Of a stretch of DNA of 64,000 nt, positions 9,388-19,111 are shown piece by piece. Under the pieces are notes generated by a model, which was given only the letters and a program-made list of their open reading frames with translations, searched no databases and had not been told where the DNA came from. Origin of the DNA: Flavobacterium araucananum (GTDB lineage: Bacteria; Bacteroidota; Bacteroidia; Flavobacteriales; Flavobacteriaceae); NCBI RefSeq assembly GCF_002222055.1, contig NZ_MUGS01000061.1, positions 1 through 64,000 on the forward strand. Reading direction: 5' to 3'. The translations under genes were made by a program, and so were the position numbers. Every line of letters starts with the position of its first letter. The first letter of the stretch is position 1.

Positions 9388-10173
9388 ATGAGTCTATCAA
9401 ATACTAAAACAATTGTGTTTATTACGGGAGCATTTGTTAGTCATTCCTGCTGGGATGAATGGATCGTTTTTTTTGAAAGTAAAGGATATAAAACGGTTGC
9501 CCCACCCTGGTTGTACAAAAACGAATTGGCAGAAGTGTTAAGAAGCAGGCATCCGGATGAAAAAATAGCTTCCATAAGATTGCAGCATTTAATTGATTAT
9601 TATACTGAAATAATCGAGAAACTTCCCAATAAACCAATTCTGATCGGGCATTCGTATGGAGGACTTTTAACACAATTGTTGCTTCAAAAAGATCTTGCTG
9701 TTGCCGGGATTGCCATACATTCTGTAGCACCGCAAGGATTAATAACCTTTAAGTTTTCGTTTTATAAAGGAACATGGGGCGCTTTAGGCTTTTTTACTTC
9801 TCTAAAAAAGACTTTTTTAATGCCTTTTAAACAATGGCAATATGCCTTTACGAACGGAATGTTATTTGAGGAACAAAAGGAAGCGTATGAAAAACTAGTT
9901 GTTCCGGAATCTAAATTAGCCCTGAGAGATGGTTTGACAAAACTTGCTAAAATCGATTTTAGTAAACCACATCCTCCACTGCTAATTATTGCAGGTTCTG
10001 AGGATCATATTGTGCCGGCTTCTTTAAACTATCTTAATTTTAAAAAATACAAAAACTTTAAATCTATAACGGTATTCAAAGAATTTAGAGGTCGCAACCA
10101 TTATGTTTTGGGACAATCCAACTGGAAAGAGGTTGCCGCTTTTGCTACAGATTGGTTAGAGAAAATTGGTTAA
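9388..10173 (+). CDS. Alpha/beta hydrolase, cytoplasmic
   Basis: The 261-residue protein has no signal peptide. The nucleophile elbow GHSYGG (about residue 90) supplies a Ser; the acid is likely in AGSEDHIVP (about residue 210), and the His is in GRNHYVLGQ (about 238). Similar small hydrolases cleave esters or lactones. It starts 50 bases after the porin gene and is the last gene of the plus-strand hydrolase run, converging with the sigma-54 activator. It would process imported product of the exported enzymes if they form one pathway, which is inferred. Confidence 0.82.
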   Translation: MSLSNTKTIVFITGAFVSHSCWDEWIVFFESKGYKTVAPPWLYKNELAEVLRSRHPDEKIASIRLQHLIDYYTEIIEKLPNKPILIGHSYGGLLTQLLLQKDLAVAGIAIHSVAPQGLITFKFSFYKGTWGALGFFTSLKKTFLMPFKQWQYAFTNGMLFEEQKEAYEKLVVPESKLALRDGLTKLAKIDFSKPHPPLLIIAGSEDHIVPASLNYLNFKKYKNFKSITVFKEFRGRNHYVLGQSNWKEVAAFATDWLEKIG

Positions 10174-10207
10174 TTAAACTTCTTATGCTGTGACTCGTAA
10201 AAAGGAT

Positions 10208-10359
10208 ATTTTAACACATAGAAAAGTAGGTTTTTCTTGTAAAAACAAAGATTATTTTAAAGAAATAAATTTCTAACACATAGCGAGCTTATGTGAATTT
10301 AGATAAATGAAACGTCTTTTTTAAGTAAACAAAAAACTATCTCTCTATGTGTTAAAATA
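10208..10359. repeat. Long inverted repeat, ACACATAG family, copy B
   Basis: Arms TTTTAACACATAGAAAAG and CTCTCTATGTGTTAAAA enclose a spacer that carries an additional TAACACATAG unit. It lies between two convergent genes, where it may serve as a bidirectional transcription stop. Confidence 0.7.
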
Positions 10360-10375
10360 ATTATGATCAACTAAT

Positions 10376-12358
10376 TTAATTTAGTTCACGTTTAATTTCT
10401 AATTTCTTGATTTTCGAATTTAATGTGGATGGATGAATATCCAGAATTTCAGCAGCACCGCCAATTCCGGATATTTTTCCGTTGCATTTTTTCAGAATAT
10501 ATAAAATATAATCACGTTCGTTCTCTAAAATAGTTTTGATCGAAAAAGATTCACTTACTTGCTCAGGATGCATTTTTGAAGAGGGTGATATTTCTATATC
10601 CCTGATGGTATTTCCGTCCGTTAACAAAATAGCACGTTGCATACAATGTTCTAATTCCCTGATATTTCCAGGCCAATTGTAATTCATTATCTGCTGCAAG
10701 ACATAATCAGAAAGCGTTGGTGCTTTTCGTCCCATTTTTTCACTATAGACTTTTATAAAATGGTTCGCCAATTCCGGAATATCTTCTTTTCGTTTTTTCA
10801 GTGACGGAACCATTATCGGAAAAACATGCAAACGATAATATAAATCCATTCTGAATCTTCCTGCTGCGACTTCTTCTTCTAAATTTTTATTGGTTGCTGC
10901 TACAATTCTCACATCAATTTTTATAGGAGACGTTCCACCAATACGCTCAATTTCACGCTCCTGCAAAACCCGTAATAATTTTACCTGAAGTTCTAATGGC
11001 ATCTCTCCTATTTCATCTAAAAAAATAGTTCCGCCATTGGCCAATTCAAACTTCCCTATGCGTTTATCCAAAGCTCCTGTAAAAGCACCCTTTTCGTGCC
11101 CAAAAAGTAAAGATTCTGCCAGATTTTCAGGAATAGCCCCACAATTTATAATGATGAGCGGTTTCTCTTTTCTGGGTGATAAAGCATGAATACTTTGCGC
11201 AATTTTTTCTTTTCCGGTACCACTTTCTCCCAGTATCAATACAGAAGTATCTGATGGAGCAACTTTTCTTATGTAATCAAAAACAGTAATCATTTGATTA
11301 CTATTGCCTATAATTCCTTCAAACCCAAAAGCAGAATTTTCGATGGGTAAATTCTTTTTTATAGTTTCTTTTATTTCTTTTTTATCTGTAATAAAACCTT
11401 CTTCTCTATATGTCTTATTTATAAACTGGATTAGATTATTTTCTAAAATCGAAAGCAAATTTAAATGCTCCGCCGTATAAACATTAAAACTTCTACTGTA
11501 AAAAGTAAAATGATAGGTCTGAATAGTTGCCATTGAAATAGGAAAAACCAAATAGGATTTAATCCCGAAATTATGTGCTATCAGACCTTTTATAGGAGCA
11601 ACCTGAAAATTAATAATTAGAGACTCTTCGCTATAAATAACAGGTTCTAAGTCTAATTTTGATTTTTTATAAGTTTCATTTAATTCCTCTGGTGAAATAT
11701 CTGATATTTTAGATAATTTCTCGGGAGCAATAACCTGATAATGATCTATATTTTTACGCATAATGCCTAAATTATCATAATGCGTTTTGGTTGTAAATCC
11801 TATTTCTAAATAATCAAACGAGATTAATGTTTGTATCATTTTTGCAAATTCTAACAAAACCTCATCTCTTTTTAAATTTGAATTTATAAGGGTTTCAATA
11901 TCTTTTTTTAATTGCAATTGTTGCACTAATTGTGACTCTAAGCTATATTCCTGACGATAAAATGCGATTTCGAGTGTGGTTAAAACATCTTGTTCCCTAA
12001 AAGGTTTTACTATAAATCCGTAAGGCTGAGTGGTTTTTGCCTGATCTAAAATACTTTTGCTTGAATTTGCCGAAATAAATATAAATCCAATATGATTTTC
12101 TTTTAAAATTTTAGCCAGATCTATTCCGTTTTTACTTCCTTTCAAAAAGATATCTACAAAAACCAAATCCGGTTTTTCAAGTTCAATTTGTTCTAATGCC
12201 TGATCTACAGAACGGGCAATAGCGATTACCTCATAATTTGCTTTTTCAAGGATTAATTGCAAGTCATGTGCTTCAATAAACTGATCTTCAACAACTAAAA
12301 TTCTCTTTTTTAATGTATTTGAAGATGAATTATCTATATCACCAGTCTCCGTTTTCAT
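10376..12358 (-). CDS. Sigma-54 activator with receiver and GAF-like domains
   Basis: The 660-residue protein has an N-terminal receiver domain (about 18-135, phosphoacceptor Asp69 in VFVDIFLKG, conserved Lys in IVKPF), a central GAF-like region (about 165-330), a sigma-54 AAA+ domain (about 345-580) with Walker A GESGTGKE and the sigma-54 contact loop GAFTGA, and a C-terminal Fis-type helix-turn-helix. It should activate sigma-54 promoters on phosphorylation and possibly ligand binding. It is divergent from the TPR histidine kinase, its likely partner, and converges on the hydrolase gene run, which is the nearest candidate target. No convincing -24/-12 site was found to prove this. Confidence 0.88.
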   Translation of the reverse strand: MKTETGDIDNSSSNTLKKRILVVEDQFIEAHDLQLILEKANYEVIAIARSVDQALEQIELEKPDLVFVDIFLKGSKNGIDLAKILKENHIGFIFISANSSKSILDQAKTTQPYGFIVKPFREQDVLTTLEIAFYRQEYSLESQLVQQLQLKKDIETLINSNLKRDEVLLEFAKMIQTLISFDYLEIGFTTKTHYDNLGIMRKNIDHYQVIAPEKLSKISDISPEELNETYKKSKLDLEPVIYSEESLIINFQVAPIKGLIAHNFGIKSYLVFPISMATIQTYHFTFYSRSFNVYTAEHLNLLSILENNLIQFINKTYREEGFITDKKEIKETIKKNLPIENSAFGFEGIIGNSNQMITVFDYIRKVAPSDTSVLILGESGTGKEKIAQSIHALSPRKEKPLIIINCGAIPENLAESLLFGHEKGAFTGALDKRIGKFELANGGTIFLDEIGEMPLELQVKLLRVLQEREIERIGGTSPIKIDVRIVAATNKNLEEEVAAGRFRMDLYYRLHVFPIMVPSLKKRKEDIPELANHFIKVYSEKMGRKAPTLSDYVLQQIMNYNWPGNIRELEHCMQRAILLTDGNTIRDIEISPSSKMHPEQVSESFSIKTILENERDYILYILKKCNGKISGIGGAAEILDIHPSTLNSKIKKLEIKRELN

Positions 12359-12568
12359 AAATGTGGTATTTTTTGTATTATAATATGGTTAATTGATTGG
12401 TATAAAATTAGTTAATTATTCTAATTAAAGCAGCAATTATTCAAAATTTAAAGCATAAAAAACATCTTTTCCGGGAATTTTACTGACATTATTCTAAAAA
12501 AGGTGATTGGTTTATTTCTATATTTGTTTAACCATAAAACCTACCCAAAATCTCCTAATAAATCTGTT

Positions 12569-15013
12569 ATGAAACAACATTTTTGTTTTTACTTTCTGCT
12601 TTTTATTTCTCTTCAAATTTTTGCTCAAACTCCTGCTTCAACTGCAAATTATGATTTAAAAAAGAAGCGTTTATTATTTCAATTCTGTACTACTTTTTTG
12701 TATGCAACAAATCAAGGAAAAATTGATGAAGACAGTTCGGCTGTATTAACAACAAAAGCTTACAATTTACCTCTTTCGCTAAGTTATGATGAAGGCTATA
12801 ATCTCAATGCAAGTGCGATAACAGGTAGCGATCTTATAGAAAAAGGAAATATCAATGCTGCCAAAAAACTTTTACCACAATCAAAAGGTACAGATAAAAT
12901 AAAATTGTTACTTCAACTGGGAAGTTTTTACCTTTTTAAACCGGGAACAAAACCGGAAGATCTTCAAAATGCTTTTGCCAATATTAATGATGCATTACAA
13001 ATAAGCAATCAGATCAAAATTGTACAGTGGCAACATCAAAGTTTATTATTACTCGGGAAATATTATAGTCAGGTACATAATTTTATTGAAAGTAAAAACT
13101 GTTTTTCTAAAGTTATAAACGAATGCCGAAAACAAAACGACAAAAAAGCACTTGCTGATGCTTTAGGAAATCAGGGTTCTGCGTTACCTTTTTCAGACCC
13201 TGAAAAAGAACAAGCATTAAACGAAGCCATAGAACTTTATAAGACATTAGGATTAGAAGAAAAAGCGATAGAGATACACCTAAAGCTTATTTTAATACAT
13301 TACTTCAGCGGAAATATTGTTTTGGCCAATAAAGAATTTTATCAAAATTTATCTGATCAAAGAAAAATTGGATTTAAACATACACAGTTTACAGAATCGG
13401 CAATTTCATACATTGAGCTTAACCTGCACAATATGAAAAATTCTTTGTATTATGCTCAAAAAACGATACAAACCATACAAATGCTTCATGATTATAATTT
13501 TGCTGATACTTTTTATCTGCGCTTTGGAAACGTTTATCTTGTTTTGGGGCATTATGAAGAAGCGGCAGAAATGTATGAAAAAAGCGTACAATATGGGCAA
13601 CATTACATCAGTGCGGGAAGTTGGTATAAAAGTTTTATGAGCCTTGTTGTGGCAATAGCCTCCAAAGGGAAAAATCAGGAAGCTATTGATTATATCAATT
13701 CTGTAACTGCAAAATATCCGCCACTTAATGTTTATGACAAAATGATTCTGAATTATACCAAAGCAAATTGCTATGATCAATTAAAAAATTATGCATTGGC
13801 CGAAAAATATTTTAAAGAAATGGATCTTTATGCCTCACAACTAACAGGATCTGAAACATTACTAGATGTATCTAATAGCTATTCGGCAATGTCTTATTTT
13901 TATGCCCGCAGACATCAGGCAATCAAAGCAAAGCTTTATTCTGATAAAATTTTGGCGCTATCAAAAGCAAATAATCAACATTATAATTCTAAAGAGCTTG
14001 AAATTTCGCGATCAATAACTGATTCCCTAAATGGCAATTATCTATTGGCATTAAAACATTACCAAATGTATAAAAAGATGAATGATTCTCTGATTGATTA
14101 TTCAAAAAGCAAACAAATCGAAGAACTTAAAATTAAATATGAAACGCTTAGTAAAGAACAAAAAATCAAGTTCTTAAATGATCATTCGAAACTTCAGGAA
14201 AGCGAGTTGCAAAAATCGCATTTACTGAATAATGTTTCGATTGTGAGTTTGATTTTACTTTTGATAACGATTGGATTATTGTATAATCGATACCGTTTAA
14301 AACAACGAAATCATGCTAAATTAGAGCTTAAAGAAAAAGAAATCAACCAGAAAAATAGTAATCTAAAACATTTACTGGATGAAAAAGAATGGTTGCTGAA
14401 AGAGATTCACCATCGTGTAAAAAACAATCTTCAAACCGTAATAAGCCTGCTCAATTCGCAATCTGCTTATCTGGATAATGATATGGCTTTATCTGCCATA
14501 AAAAATAGTCAGCACAGGATTCACTCGATGTCTTTGATTCATCAAAAACTGTATAGTTCTGAAAATATTTCGACAATTAATATGCCTAATTATATCAAGG
14601 AACTGGTCGAATATCTTAGAGATTCTTTTTCGCTGGGACAAAGAATTCGATTTGAAATAAAAGTAGCTCCATTAGAATTAGATGTTGCTCAGGCAGTTCC
14701 GCTTGGACTCATTTTAAATGAAGCCATTACGAATTCGATCAAATATGCTTTTCCAGATGATCGAACCGGAATGATTTATGTAACTCTCGAAAAGATTTCA
14801 GAAAACAAGTACTTATTAACGATTTCAGATAACGGAATTGGAATTGATATGGATTTTAGTGCTAAAAGAATTAATTCCTTTGGGATGAGTTTAATAAAAG
14901 GTTTAAGTGATGATTTGGATGCTAAATTTGCTATAGAAAACAATAAGGGAACAATTTTGAAAATCGAATTTTCGCAAGAATTTCCTTTGAATCAAAAAAG
15001 AGAACTAATTTAA
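12569..15013 (+). CDS. TPR sensor histidine kinase (HisKA_2 type)
   Basis: The chosen ATG gives 814 residues with a clear signal peptide (MKQHFCFYFLLFISLQIFAQ); an upstream in-frame ATG at 12503 would bury it. The extracytoplasmic part is a run of TPR-like helices, followed by one membrane helix (about 555-575), a coiled-coil, a HisKA_2 phosphoacceptor box with HHRVKNNLQ (about residue 612) and a HATPase domain containing SDNGIGI. This architecture is common in Bacteroidetes. Partners could be the divergent receiver/sigma-54 activator or the response regulator starting 51 bases downstream; the latter spacing suggests co-transcription. Confidence 0.86.
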   Translation: MKQHFCFYFLLFISLQIFAQTPASTANYDLKKKRLLFQFCTTFLYATNQGKIDEDSSAVLTTKAYNLPLSLSYDEGYNLNASAITGSDLIEKGNINAAKKLLPQSKGTDKIKLLLQLGSFYLFKPGTKPEDLQNAFANINDALQISNQIKIVQWQHQSLLLLGKYYSQVHNFIESKNCFSKVINECRKQNDKKALADALGNQGSALPFSDPEKEQALNEAIELYKTLGLEEKAIEIHLKLILIHYFSGNIVLANKEFYQNLSDQRKIGFKHTQFTESAISYIELNLHNMKNSLYYAQKTIQTIQMLHDYNFADTFYLRFGNVYLVLGHYEEAAEMYEKSVQYGQHYISAGSWYKSFMSLVVAIASKGKNQEAIDYINSVTAKYPPLNVYDKMILNYTKANCYDQLKNYALAEKYFKEMDLYASQLTGSETLLDVSNSYSAMSYFYARRHQAIKAKLYSDKILALSKANNQHYNSKELEISRSITDSLNGNYLLALKHYQMYKKMNDSLIDYSKSKQIEELKIKYETLSKEQKIKFLNDHSKLQESELQKSHLLNNVSIVSLILLLITIGLLYNRYRLKQRNHAKLELKEKEINQKNSNLKHLLDEKEWLLKEIHHRVKNNLQTVISLLNSQSAYLDNDMALSAIKNSQHRIHSMSLIHQKLYSSENISTINMPNYIKELVEYLRDSFSLGQRIRFEIKVAPLELDVAQAVPLGLILNEAITNSIKYAFPDDRTGMIYVTLEKISENKYLLTISDNGIGIDMDFSAKRINSFGMSLIKGLSDDLDAKFAIENNKGTILKIEFSQEFPLNQKRELI

Positions 15014-15064
15014 AACCTAAATTTGTATCTCAAAAATAAATTCCGATTCTAGACTTTTCCTCAA

Positions 15065-16408
15065 ATGACACATAAAATTTTAATTATAGACGACGAAGAA
15101 AAACTTAGAAGTCTGTTGGCACGTATTATAAAATCTGAAGGATTTGAAGTTATCGAAGCCAAGGATTTAAAATCAGGTTTTAAGAAACTGGAACAAACTG
15201 ATATTGATGTTGTTTTATGTGATGTAAAATTACCTGACGGAAATGGTGTTGATTTTCTTCAAAATATAAAAGGAAGTTTTCCTTTGATTGAAGTTATTCT
15301 ATTAACCGCTTTCGGAAATATTCCTGATGGCATTCAGGCCATGAAAAATGGTGCTTTTGATTATATTGTAAAAGGGGATGATAACGACAAAATTATTCCG
15401 CTTTTATACAAAGCCGTCGAAAAAGCGCATTTGCAGAAAAAGGTAAAACAACTCGAGAAACGTATTGGAGACAAATATTCTTTTAATACCATCATTGGAA
15501 AATCAAAAGGAATTGAGCAAGTTATTGATCTTGCCAAAAGAGTAGCCAAAACTGATTCTACTGTTTTACTTACGGGCGAAACCGGGACCGGTAAAGAAGT
15601 TTTTGCACAAGCAATCCACGAGAACAGCAATCGTGTTGGTAAATCTTTTGTGGCATTAAACTGTAGTACGTTTAGCAAAGAAATTCTGGAAAGTGAACTT
15701 TTTGGTCACAAGCAAGGAGCTTTTACGGGAGCTCTAAAAGATAAAAAAGGTTTTATAGAAGAAGCCAACGGCGGAACTTTATTCCTGGATGAAATTGGAG
15801 AAATGCCAATAGAACTTCAAGCCAAATTATTACGTGTTTTAGAAACCAGCGAATATATTCCGGTTGGAGATACAACTCCCAAAAAATCAAATTTCAGGTT
15901 AATCGCTGCAACAAACAGAGATTTAAAAACCGAAAGTGATGAACACCGTTTTCGTTCTGACTTATATTTTCGTTTGAATATTTTCGAAATAAAACTTCCT
16001 CCGTTAAGAGAAAGAATAAAAGATATTGCACCAATTACTCATTATTTTGTCCAGCAATTCTCTGAAAAAACGAATAAAAAAAACTTGACTATTTCAGATG
16101 ATTTTCTTCAGAAACTAGAAAATTATTCCTGGCCGGGAAATATTCGTGAACTTAAAAATGTTATCGAAAGATCGGTTATTTTAAGCAACGGCGATATTTT
16201 GACGGCTGATGTTCTGCCTTACGAAATGCAGCATCAACCGGAAAAAGCTACAAAATCAATGTCGGCTTTCTCGATGCAAAGTGTCGAGAAACTACATATT
16301 CAGAAAGTTTTAAATTATACAAAAGGTAATAAAGCCGAAACTGCTCGTTTACTAGAAATTGGAATTGCGACTTTGTATCGAAAACTAGAAGAATATAGTA
16401 TTCAGTAG
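15065..16408 (+). CDS. NtrC-family sigma-54-dependent response regulator
   Basis: The 447-residue protein has a receiver domain (1-120, Asp53 in LCDVKLPDG), an AAA+ domain with GETGTGKE (about residue 172), GAFTGA (about 219) and the Walker B LFLDEIGEMP, and a Fis-type DNA-binding helix-turn-helix (TARLLEIGIATLYRKL). It is the last gene before the potassium uptake cluster and no KdpE-type (OmpR family) regulator is present, so it is the best candidate for controlling kdp. Activation by the kinase at 25044 or by the TPR kinase just upstream are both possible. The target remains inferred. Confidence 0.9.
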   Translation: MTHKILIIDDEEKLRSLLARIIKSEGFEVIEAKDLKSGFKKLEQTDIDVVLCDVKLPDGNGVDFLQNIKGSFPLIEVILLTAFGNIPDGIQAMKNGAFDYIVKGDDNDKIIPLLYKAVEKAHLQKKVKQLEKRIGDKYSFNTIIGKSKGIEQVIDLAKRVAKTDSTVLLTGETGTGKEVFAQAIHENSNRVGKSFVALNCSTFSKEILESELFGHKQGAFTGALKDKKGFIEEANGGTLFLDEIGEMPIELQAKLLRVLETSEYIPVGDTTPKKSNFRLIAATNRDLKTESDEHRFRSDLYFRLNIFEIKLPPLRERIKDIAPITHYFVQQFSEKTNKKNLTISDDFLQKLENYSWPGNIRELKNVIERSVILSNGDILTADVLPYEMQHQPEKATKSMSAFSMQSVEKLHIQKVLNYTKGNKAETARLLEIGIATLYRKLEEYSIQ

Positions 16409-16414
16409 TGCTAA

Positions 16415-16564
16415 ATTATTTAAACACATAGAAACATAGGTTTAAAATTTCAATCTGAAAGTAGTTTTTAGAAAACTAGTTTTTTCCCATAGCTATGTGT
16501 TTTATTTTAAATGAAATGCCTTTATTCACATTTTGAGCTATGTTTCTATGTGTTTAAATAATTT
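16415..16564. repeat. Long inverted repeat, ACACATAG family, copy C
   Basis: Arms TTTAAACACATAGAAACATA and TATGTTTCTATGTGTTTAAA frame an interior with another ATAGCTATGTGTT stretch. It starts within 10 bases of the response regulator stop codon. Confidence 0.8.
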
Positions 16565-16596
16565 TAACTCAATATAATTATTCCTTTCATTTTAAT

Positions 16597-16626
16597 AAAA
16601 GCTTATCATTTTGATAGGCTTTTTTT
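16597..16626 (+). terminator. Rho-independent terminator before the kdp cluster
   Basis: The stem AAAGCTTATCA / TGATAGGCTTT with a three-base loop and a following T run separates the response regulator from the kdp cluster. The kdp genes therefore probably have their own promoter in 16627-16741. Confidence 0.65.
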
Positions 16627-16741
16627 ATGCCCTATTTTTGGCACGCAACGGCATTCCTTTTATTGACAATACTTTAGCAATAACCTAACTTTTTCGGAAC
16701 AGCTTTTGGCATAAGTGGGAAGAACATAAAAATTCATTCTC

Positions 16742-17023
16742 ATGAAAAATCAAGTCACTTCAATCTACAAACAAGCGGAACGTTTTGCCGATATCACCAA
16801 AAAATCTATTGTTTCTGGTAACATCGTCCGTGCAAAAAAATGTCTGGCACTTGCTGAACGCCTTTTTATTACAGGAAGTATCGAAACTAAAAATGCTATT
16901 TCTAATGTATACATTTTCTCGGTTTCTTCTTTTATGGAAGTTCGTCACTGCAACATTTCACATCTTTTTCCTCAAACGCTTAAAGCTGAATATATCAAAC
17001 AAGTTAATACTTCTGGCGTATAA
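16742..17023 (+). CDS. Small conserved protein preceding kdp (possibly DUF7674-like)
   Basis: This 93-residue soluble protein is helical with a central repeated-looking stretch (VRAKKCLALAERLF) and no signal peptide or membrane helix. Proteins of this size are often found in front of kdp genes in Bacteroidetes, and the position here, after a terminator and before two tiny membrane peptides, fits that pattern. The family label is from memory and uncertain. It may be a regulatory or accessory factor of the Kdp system. Start codon follows AAATTCATTCTC with no clear ribosome binding site, as is normal in this phylum. Confidence 0.65.
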   Translation: MKNQVTSIYKQAERFADITKKSIVSGNIVRAKKCLALAERLFITGSIETKNAISNVYIFSVSSFMEVRHCNISHLFPQTLKAEYIKQVNTSGV

Positions 17024-17100
17024 AAATATGTTGAATTGGTTAACTGTTTAATCGCTCAAACATAATCTAAATTCTACAATCTTAAATCTAAAATAATCTT

Positions 17101-17184
17101 ATGATCACTTTTCTTTTACTCGCATTGGGCGTACTGCTATTTGCTATCTGTTTTAAATCAGTTGAATTTTTTGAAAAAATCTAA
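17101..17184 (+). CDS. 27-residue single-span membrane peptide upstream of KdpF
   Basis: The reading frame encodes MITFLLLALGVLLFAICF followed by KSVEFFEKI: one hydrophobic helix and a short charged tail. It ends three bases before the kdpF start codon, implying translational coupling. The function is unknown; size, topology and location suggest a Kdp accessory peptide or a duplicated KdpF-like helix. Confidence 0.6.
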   Translation: MITFLLLALGVLLFAICFKSVEFFEKI

Positions 17185-17187
17185 ATC

Positions 17188-17265
17188 ATGACTGCACTAT
17201 TTATTGTTTCCATCGCCGTTTTTGGCTATTTGGTTTATGTATTAATTAAACCTGAAAAATTTTAG
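17188..17265 (+). CDS. kdpF: KdpF-like small subunit of the potassium ATPase
   Basis: The 25-residue peptide MTALFIVSIAVFGYLVYVLI plus KPEKF is a single transmembrane helix with the short Lys-Pro-Glu-Lys-Phe tail seen in KdpF proteins. In other bacteria KdpF stabilises the KdpABC complex in the inner membrane. It lies 100 bases before kdpA, in the conventional kdpFABC order. Confidence 0.82.
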   Translation: MTALFIVSIAVFGYLVYVLIKPEKF

Positions 17266-17365
17266 CAACGTAAAATGTTTTAAGTGAGAAGTAAAATATA
17301 AAAGACAAATACTAAACATCAATTTCTTTTACCTCTCACATTTTACAATTAACAAATCACATATT

Positions 17366-19087
17366 ATGAACACAGAATTACTTGGCGTCATCAGTATTTT
17401 TATCATTTCGATAGTTTTAGCTATTCCATTAGGAAAATATATTGCTAAAGTTTATTTGGGAGATAAAACATTGCTTGACCCGATTTTCAATCCAATTGAA
17501 AAATTTATTTTTAAAATCAGCGGTATCAATTCTTCTGAACAAATGAACTGGAAGCAACACTTAAAAGCACTTTTAAGTATCAATATGATCTGGTTCTTTC
17601 TTTGCTTTTTTATTTTATTGTATCAGGGCTCTTTATTTTTAAATCCTGATCATAATCCATCGATGAGCCCTGATTTGGCTTTTAATACCGCCATTTCGTT
17701 TGTCGTAAACTGTAATTTACAGCATTATTCAGGCGAAAGTGGAGTTTCGTACCTATCACAAATGTTTTTGATGTTCTTGCAATTTGTTTCTGCTGGTGTT
17801 GGTATGGCCGCTGCAGCAATGATTTTTACTGCAATGAAAGAAAGAACTACAGATAAACTGGGTAATTTTTACGATTATTTCATCAAAAGCTGTACACGAA
17901 TTTTATTGCCACTATCCGTTATTGTAGCTACTATTTTAGCTTTTAGCGGTACACCAATGGATTTTGACAGCAAAGATGCCATTACAACTTTACAAGGCGA
18001 TCACGTAGAAGTTTCCCGTGGCCCTGCTGCTGCTTTTATTGCCATTAAACATTTAGGTACAAACGGTGGTGGATTTTTTGGAGCCAACTCGGCGCATCCT
18101 TTAGAGAATCCAACTTATTTTACCAATGCTGTCGAATTGTGGTCACAATTAATTATTCCGTTTGCCATGATTTTTGCTTTAGGTTTTTATCTAAAGAAAA
18201 AGAAATTATCCTACGTAATTTTTGGTGTTATGACTGTTGGATTCTTATTACTCGTTATCCCAACGGTTGTCAGTGAAATCAACGGGAATCCTGCTATCGA
18301 AAAAATGGGAATCTCGCAAGCAACCGGAGCGATGGAAGGAAAAGAAGTTCGGTTTGGTCCTGCTATTTCAGGTTTCTGGAGTATTGCAACAACCGTAATT
18401 TCTACAGGTTCTGTAAATAGTATGCACGATAGTTCAATGCCGGTTTCCGGAGCTATGGAATTGCTTGCCATGATGGTCAATGCGTTTTACGGTGGTTGTG
18501 GTGTTGGGATTCTAAACTTCTATATTTTCATAATTCTGGCTGTATTTATTTCCGGATTAATGGTGGGTCGAACTCCTGAATTTTTAGGAAAGAAAATCGA
18601 AGCACGGGAAGTTAAAATTGCTGCTTTTATTGCAATTCTTCACCCTTTATTAATATTATCAGGTACTGCTTTGGCTTCTTATTTTGCAGCACATGATACT
18701 GCAATGGGATATTGGTTTAATGGTAATGCAACAGGCTGGTTGAACAATCCGGGACATCACGGATTCTCTGAAATGTTATACGAATATACTTCTAGTGCTG
18801 CCAACAATGGTTCAGGTTTTGAAGGTTTAGGCGATAACAACCCATTCTGGAATATTACTACAGGAATTGTGTTGCTATTGAGTCGTTTCATTCCTATCGT
18901 TGGTCCATTGGCAATTGCAGGATTATTGGCGAATAAAAAATACATCCCGGAAAGTGCCGGAACTTTAAAAACCGATACTTCTATTTTTGGGATAATGGTT
19001 TTTGCCGTAATCGCAATTATTGCCGCTTTATCATTCTTCCCAGCGTTGGCCCTTGGACCTTTAGCGGAGTACTTCACATTAAAATAA
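17366..19087 (+). CDS. kdpA: Potassium-transporting ATPase subunit KdpA
   Basis: The 573-residue, roughly ten-helix membrane protein is the potassium-binding channel-like subunit of the high-affinity Kdp pump. The four selectivity-filter loops are visible: CNLQHYSGESG (about residue 116), GTNGGGFFGANSAHPLENP (about 231), GGCGVGILN (about 376) and NNGSGFEG (about 480). Length is close to the usual 560-600. It is followed by kdpB after a 236-base spacer occupied by a nested inverted repeat, unusually long for an operon-internal gap. Confidence 0.97.
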   Translation: MNTELLGVISIFIISIVLAIPLGKYIAKVYLGDKTLLDPIFNPIEKFIFKISGINSSEQMNWKQHLKALLSINMIWFFLCFFILLYQGSLFLNPDHNPSMSPDLAFNTAISFVVNCNLQHYSGESGVSYLSQMFLMFLQFVSAGVGMAAAAMIFTAMKERTTDKLGNFYDYFIKSCTRILLPLSVIVATILAFSGTPMDFDSKDAITTLQGDHVEVSRGPAAAFIAIKHLGTNGGGFFGANSAHPLENPTYFTNAVELWSQLIIPFAMIFALGFYLKKKKLSYVIFGVMTVGFLLLVIPTVVSEINGNPAIEKMGISQATGAMEGKEVRFGPAISGFWSIATTVISTGSVNSMHDSSMPVSGAMELLAMMVNAFYGGCGVGILNFYIFIILAVFISGLMVGRTPEFLGKKIEAREVKIAAFIAILHPLLILSGTALASYFAAHDTAMGYWFNGNATGWLNNPGHHGFSEMLYEYTSSAANNGSGFEGLGDNNPFWNITTGIVLLLSRFIPIVGPLAIAGLLANKKYIPESAGTLKTDTSIFGIMVFAVIAIIAALSFFPALALGPLAEYFTLK

Positions 19088-19111
19088 CAATTCATTTTCT
19101 AATGCTGAACA

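Noticed and set aside
13406..13780. 124-codon minus-strand frame inside the TPR kinase gene
   Set aside because: It lies wholly opposite a well-supported coding sequence, has no recognisable domain, and its composition is that of the antisense of helical repeats.
16638..16654. Sigma-54 promoter upstream of the kdp cluster (TTGGCACG then CAACGGCAT)
   Set aside because: The -24 box is perfect, but the GC of the -12 box is 11 rather than 12 bases from the GG, and the rest of the -12 consensus is missing. Kept only as a hint, not annotated.
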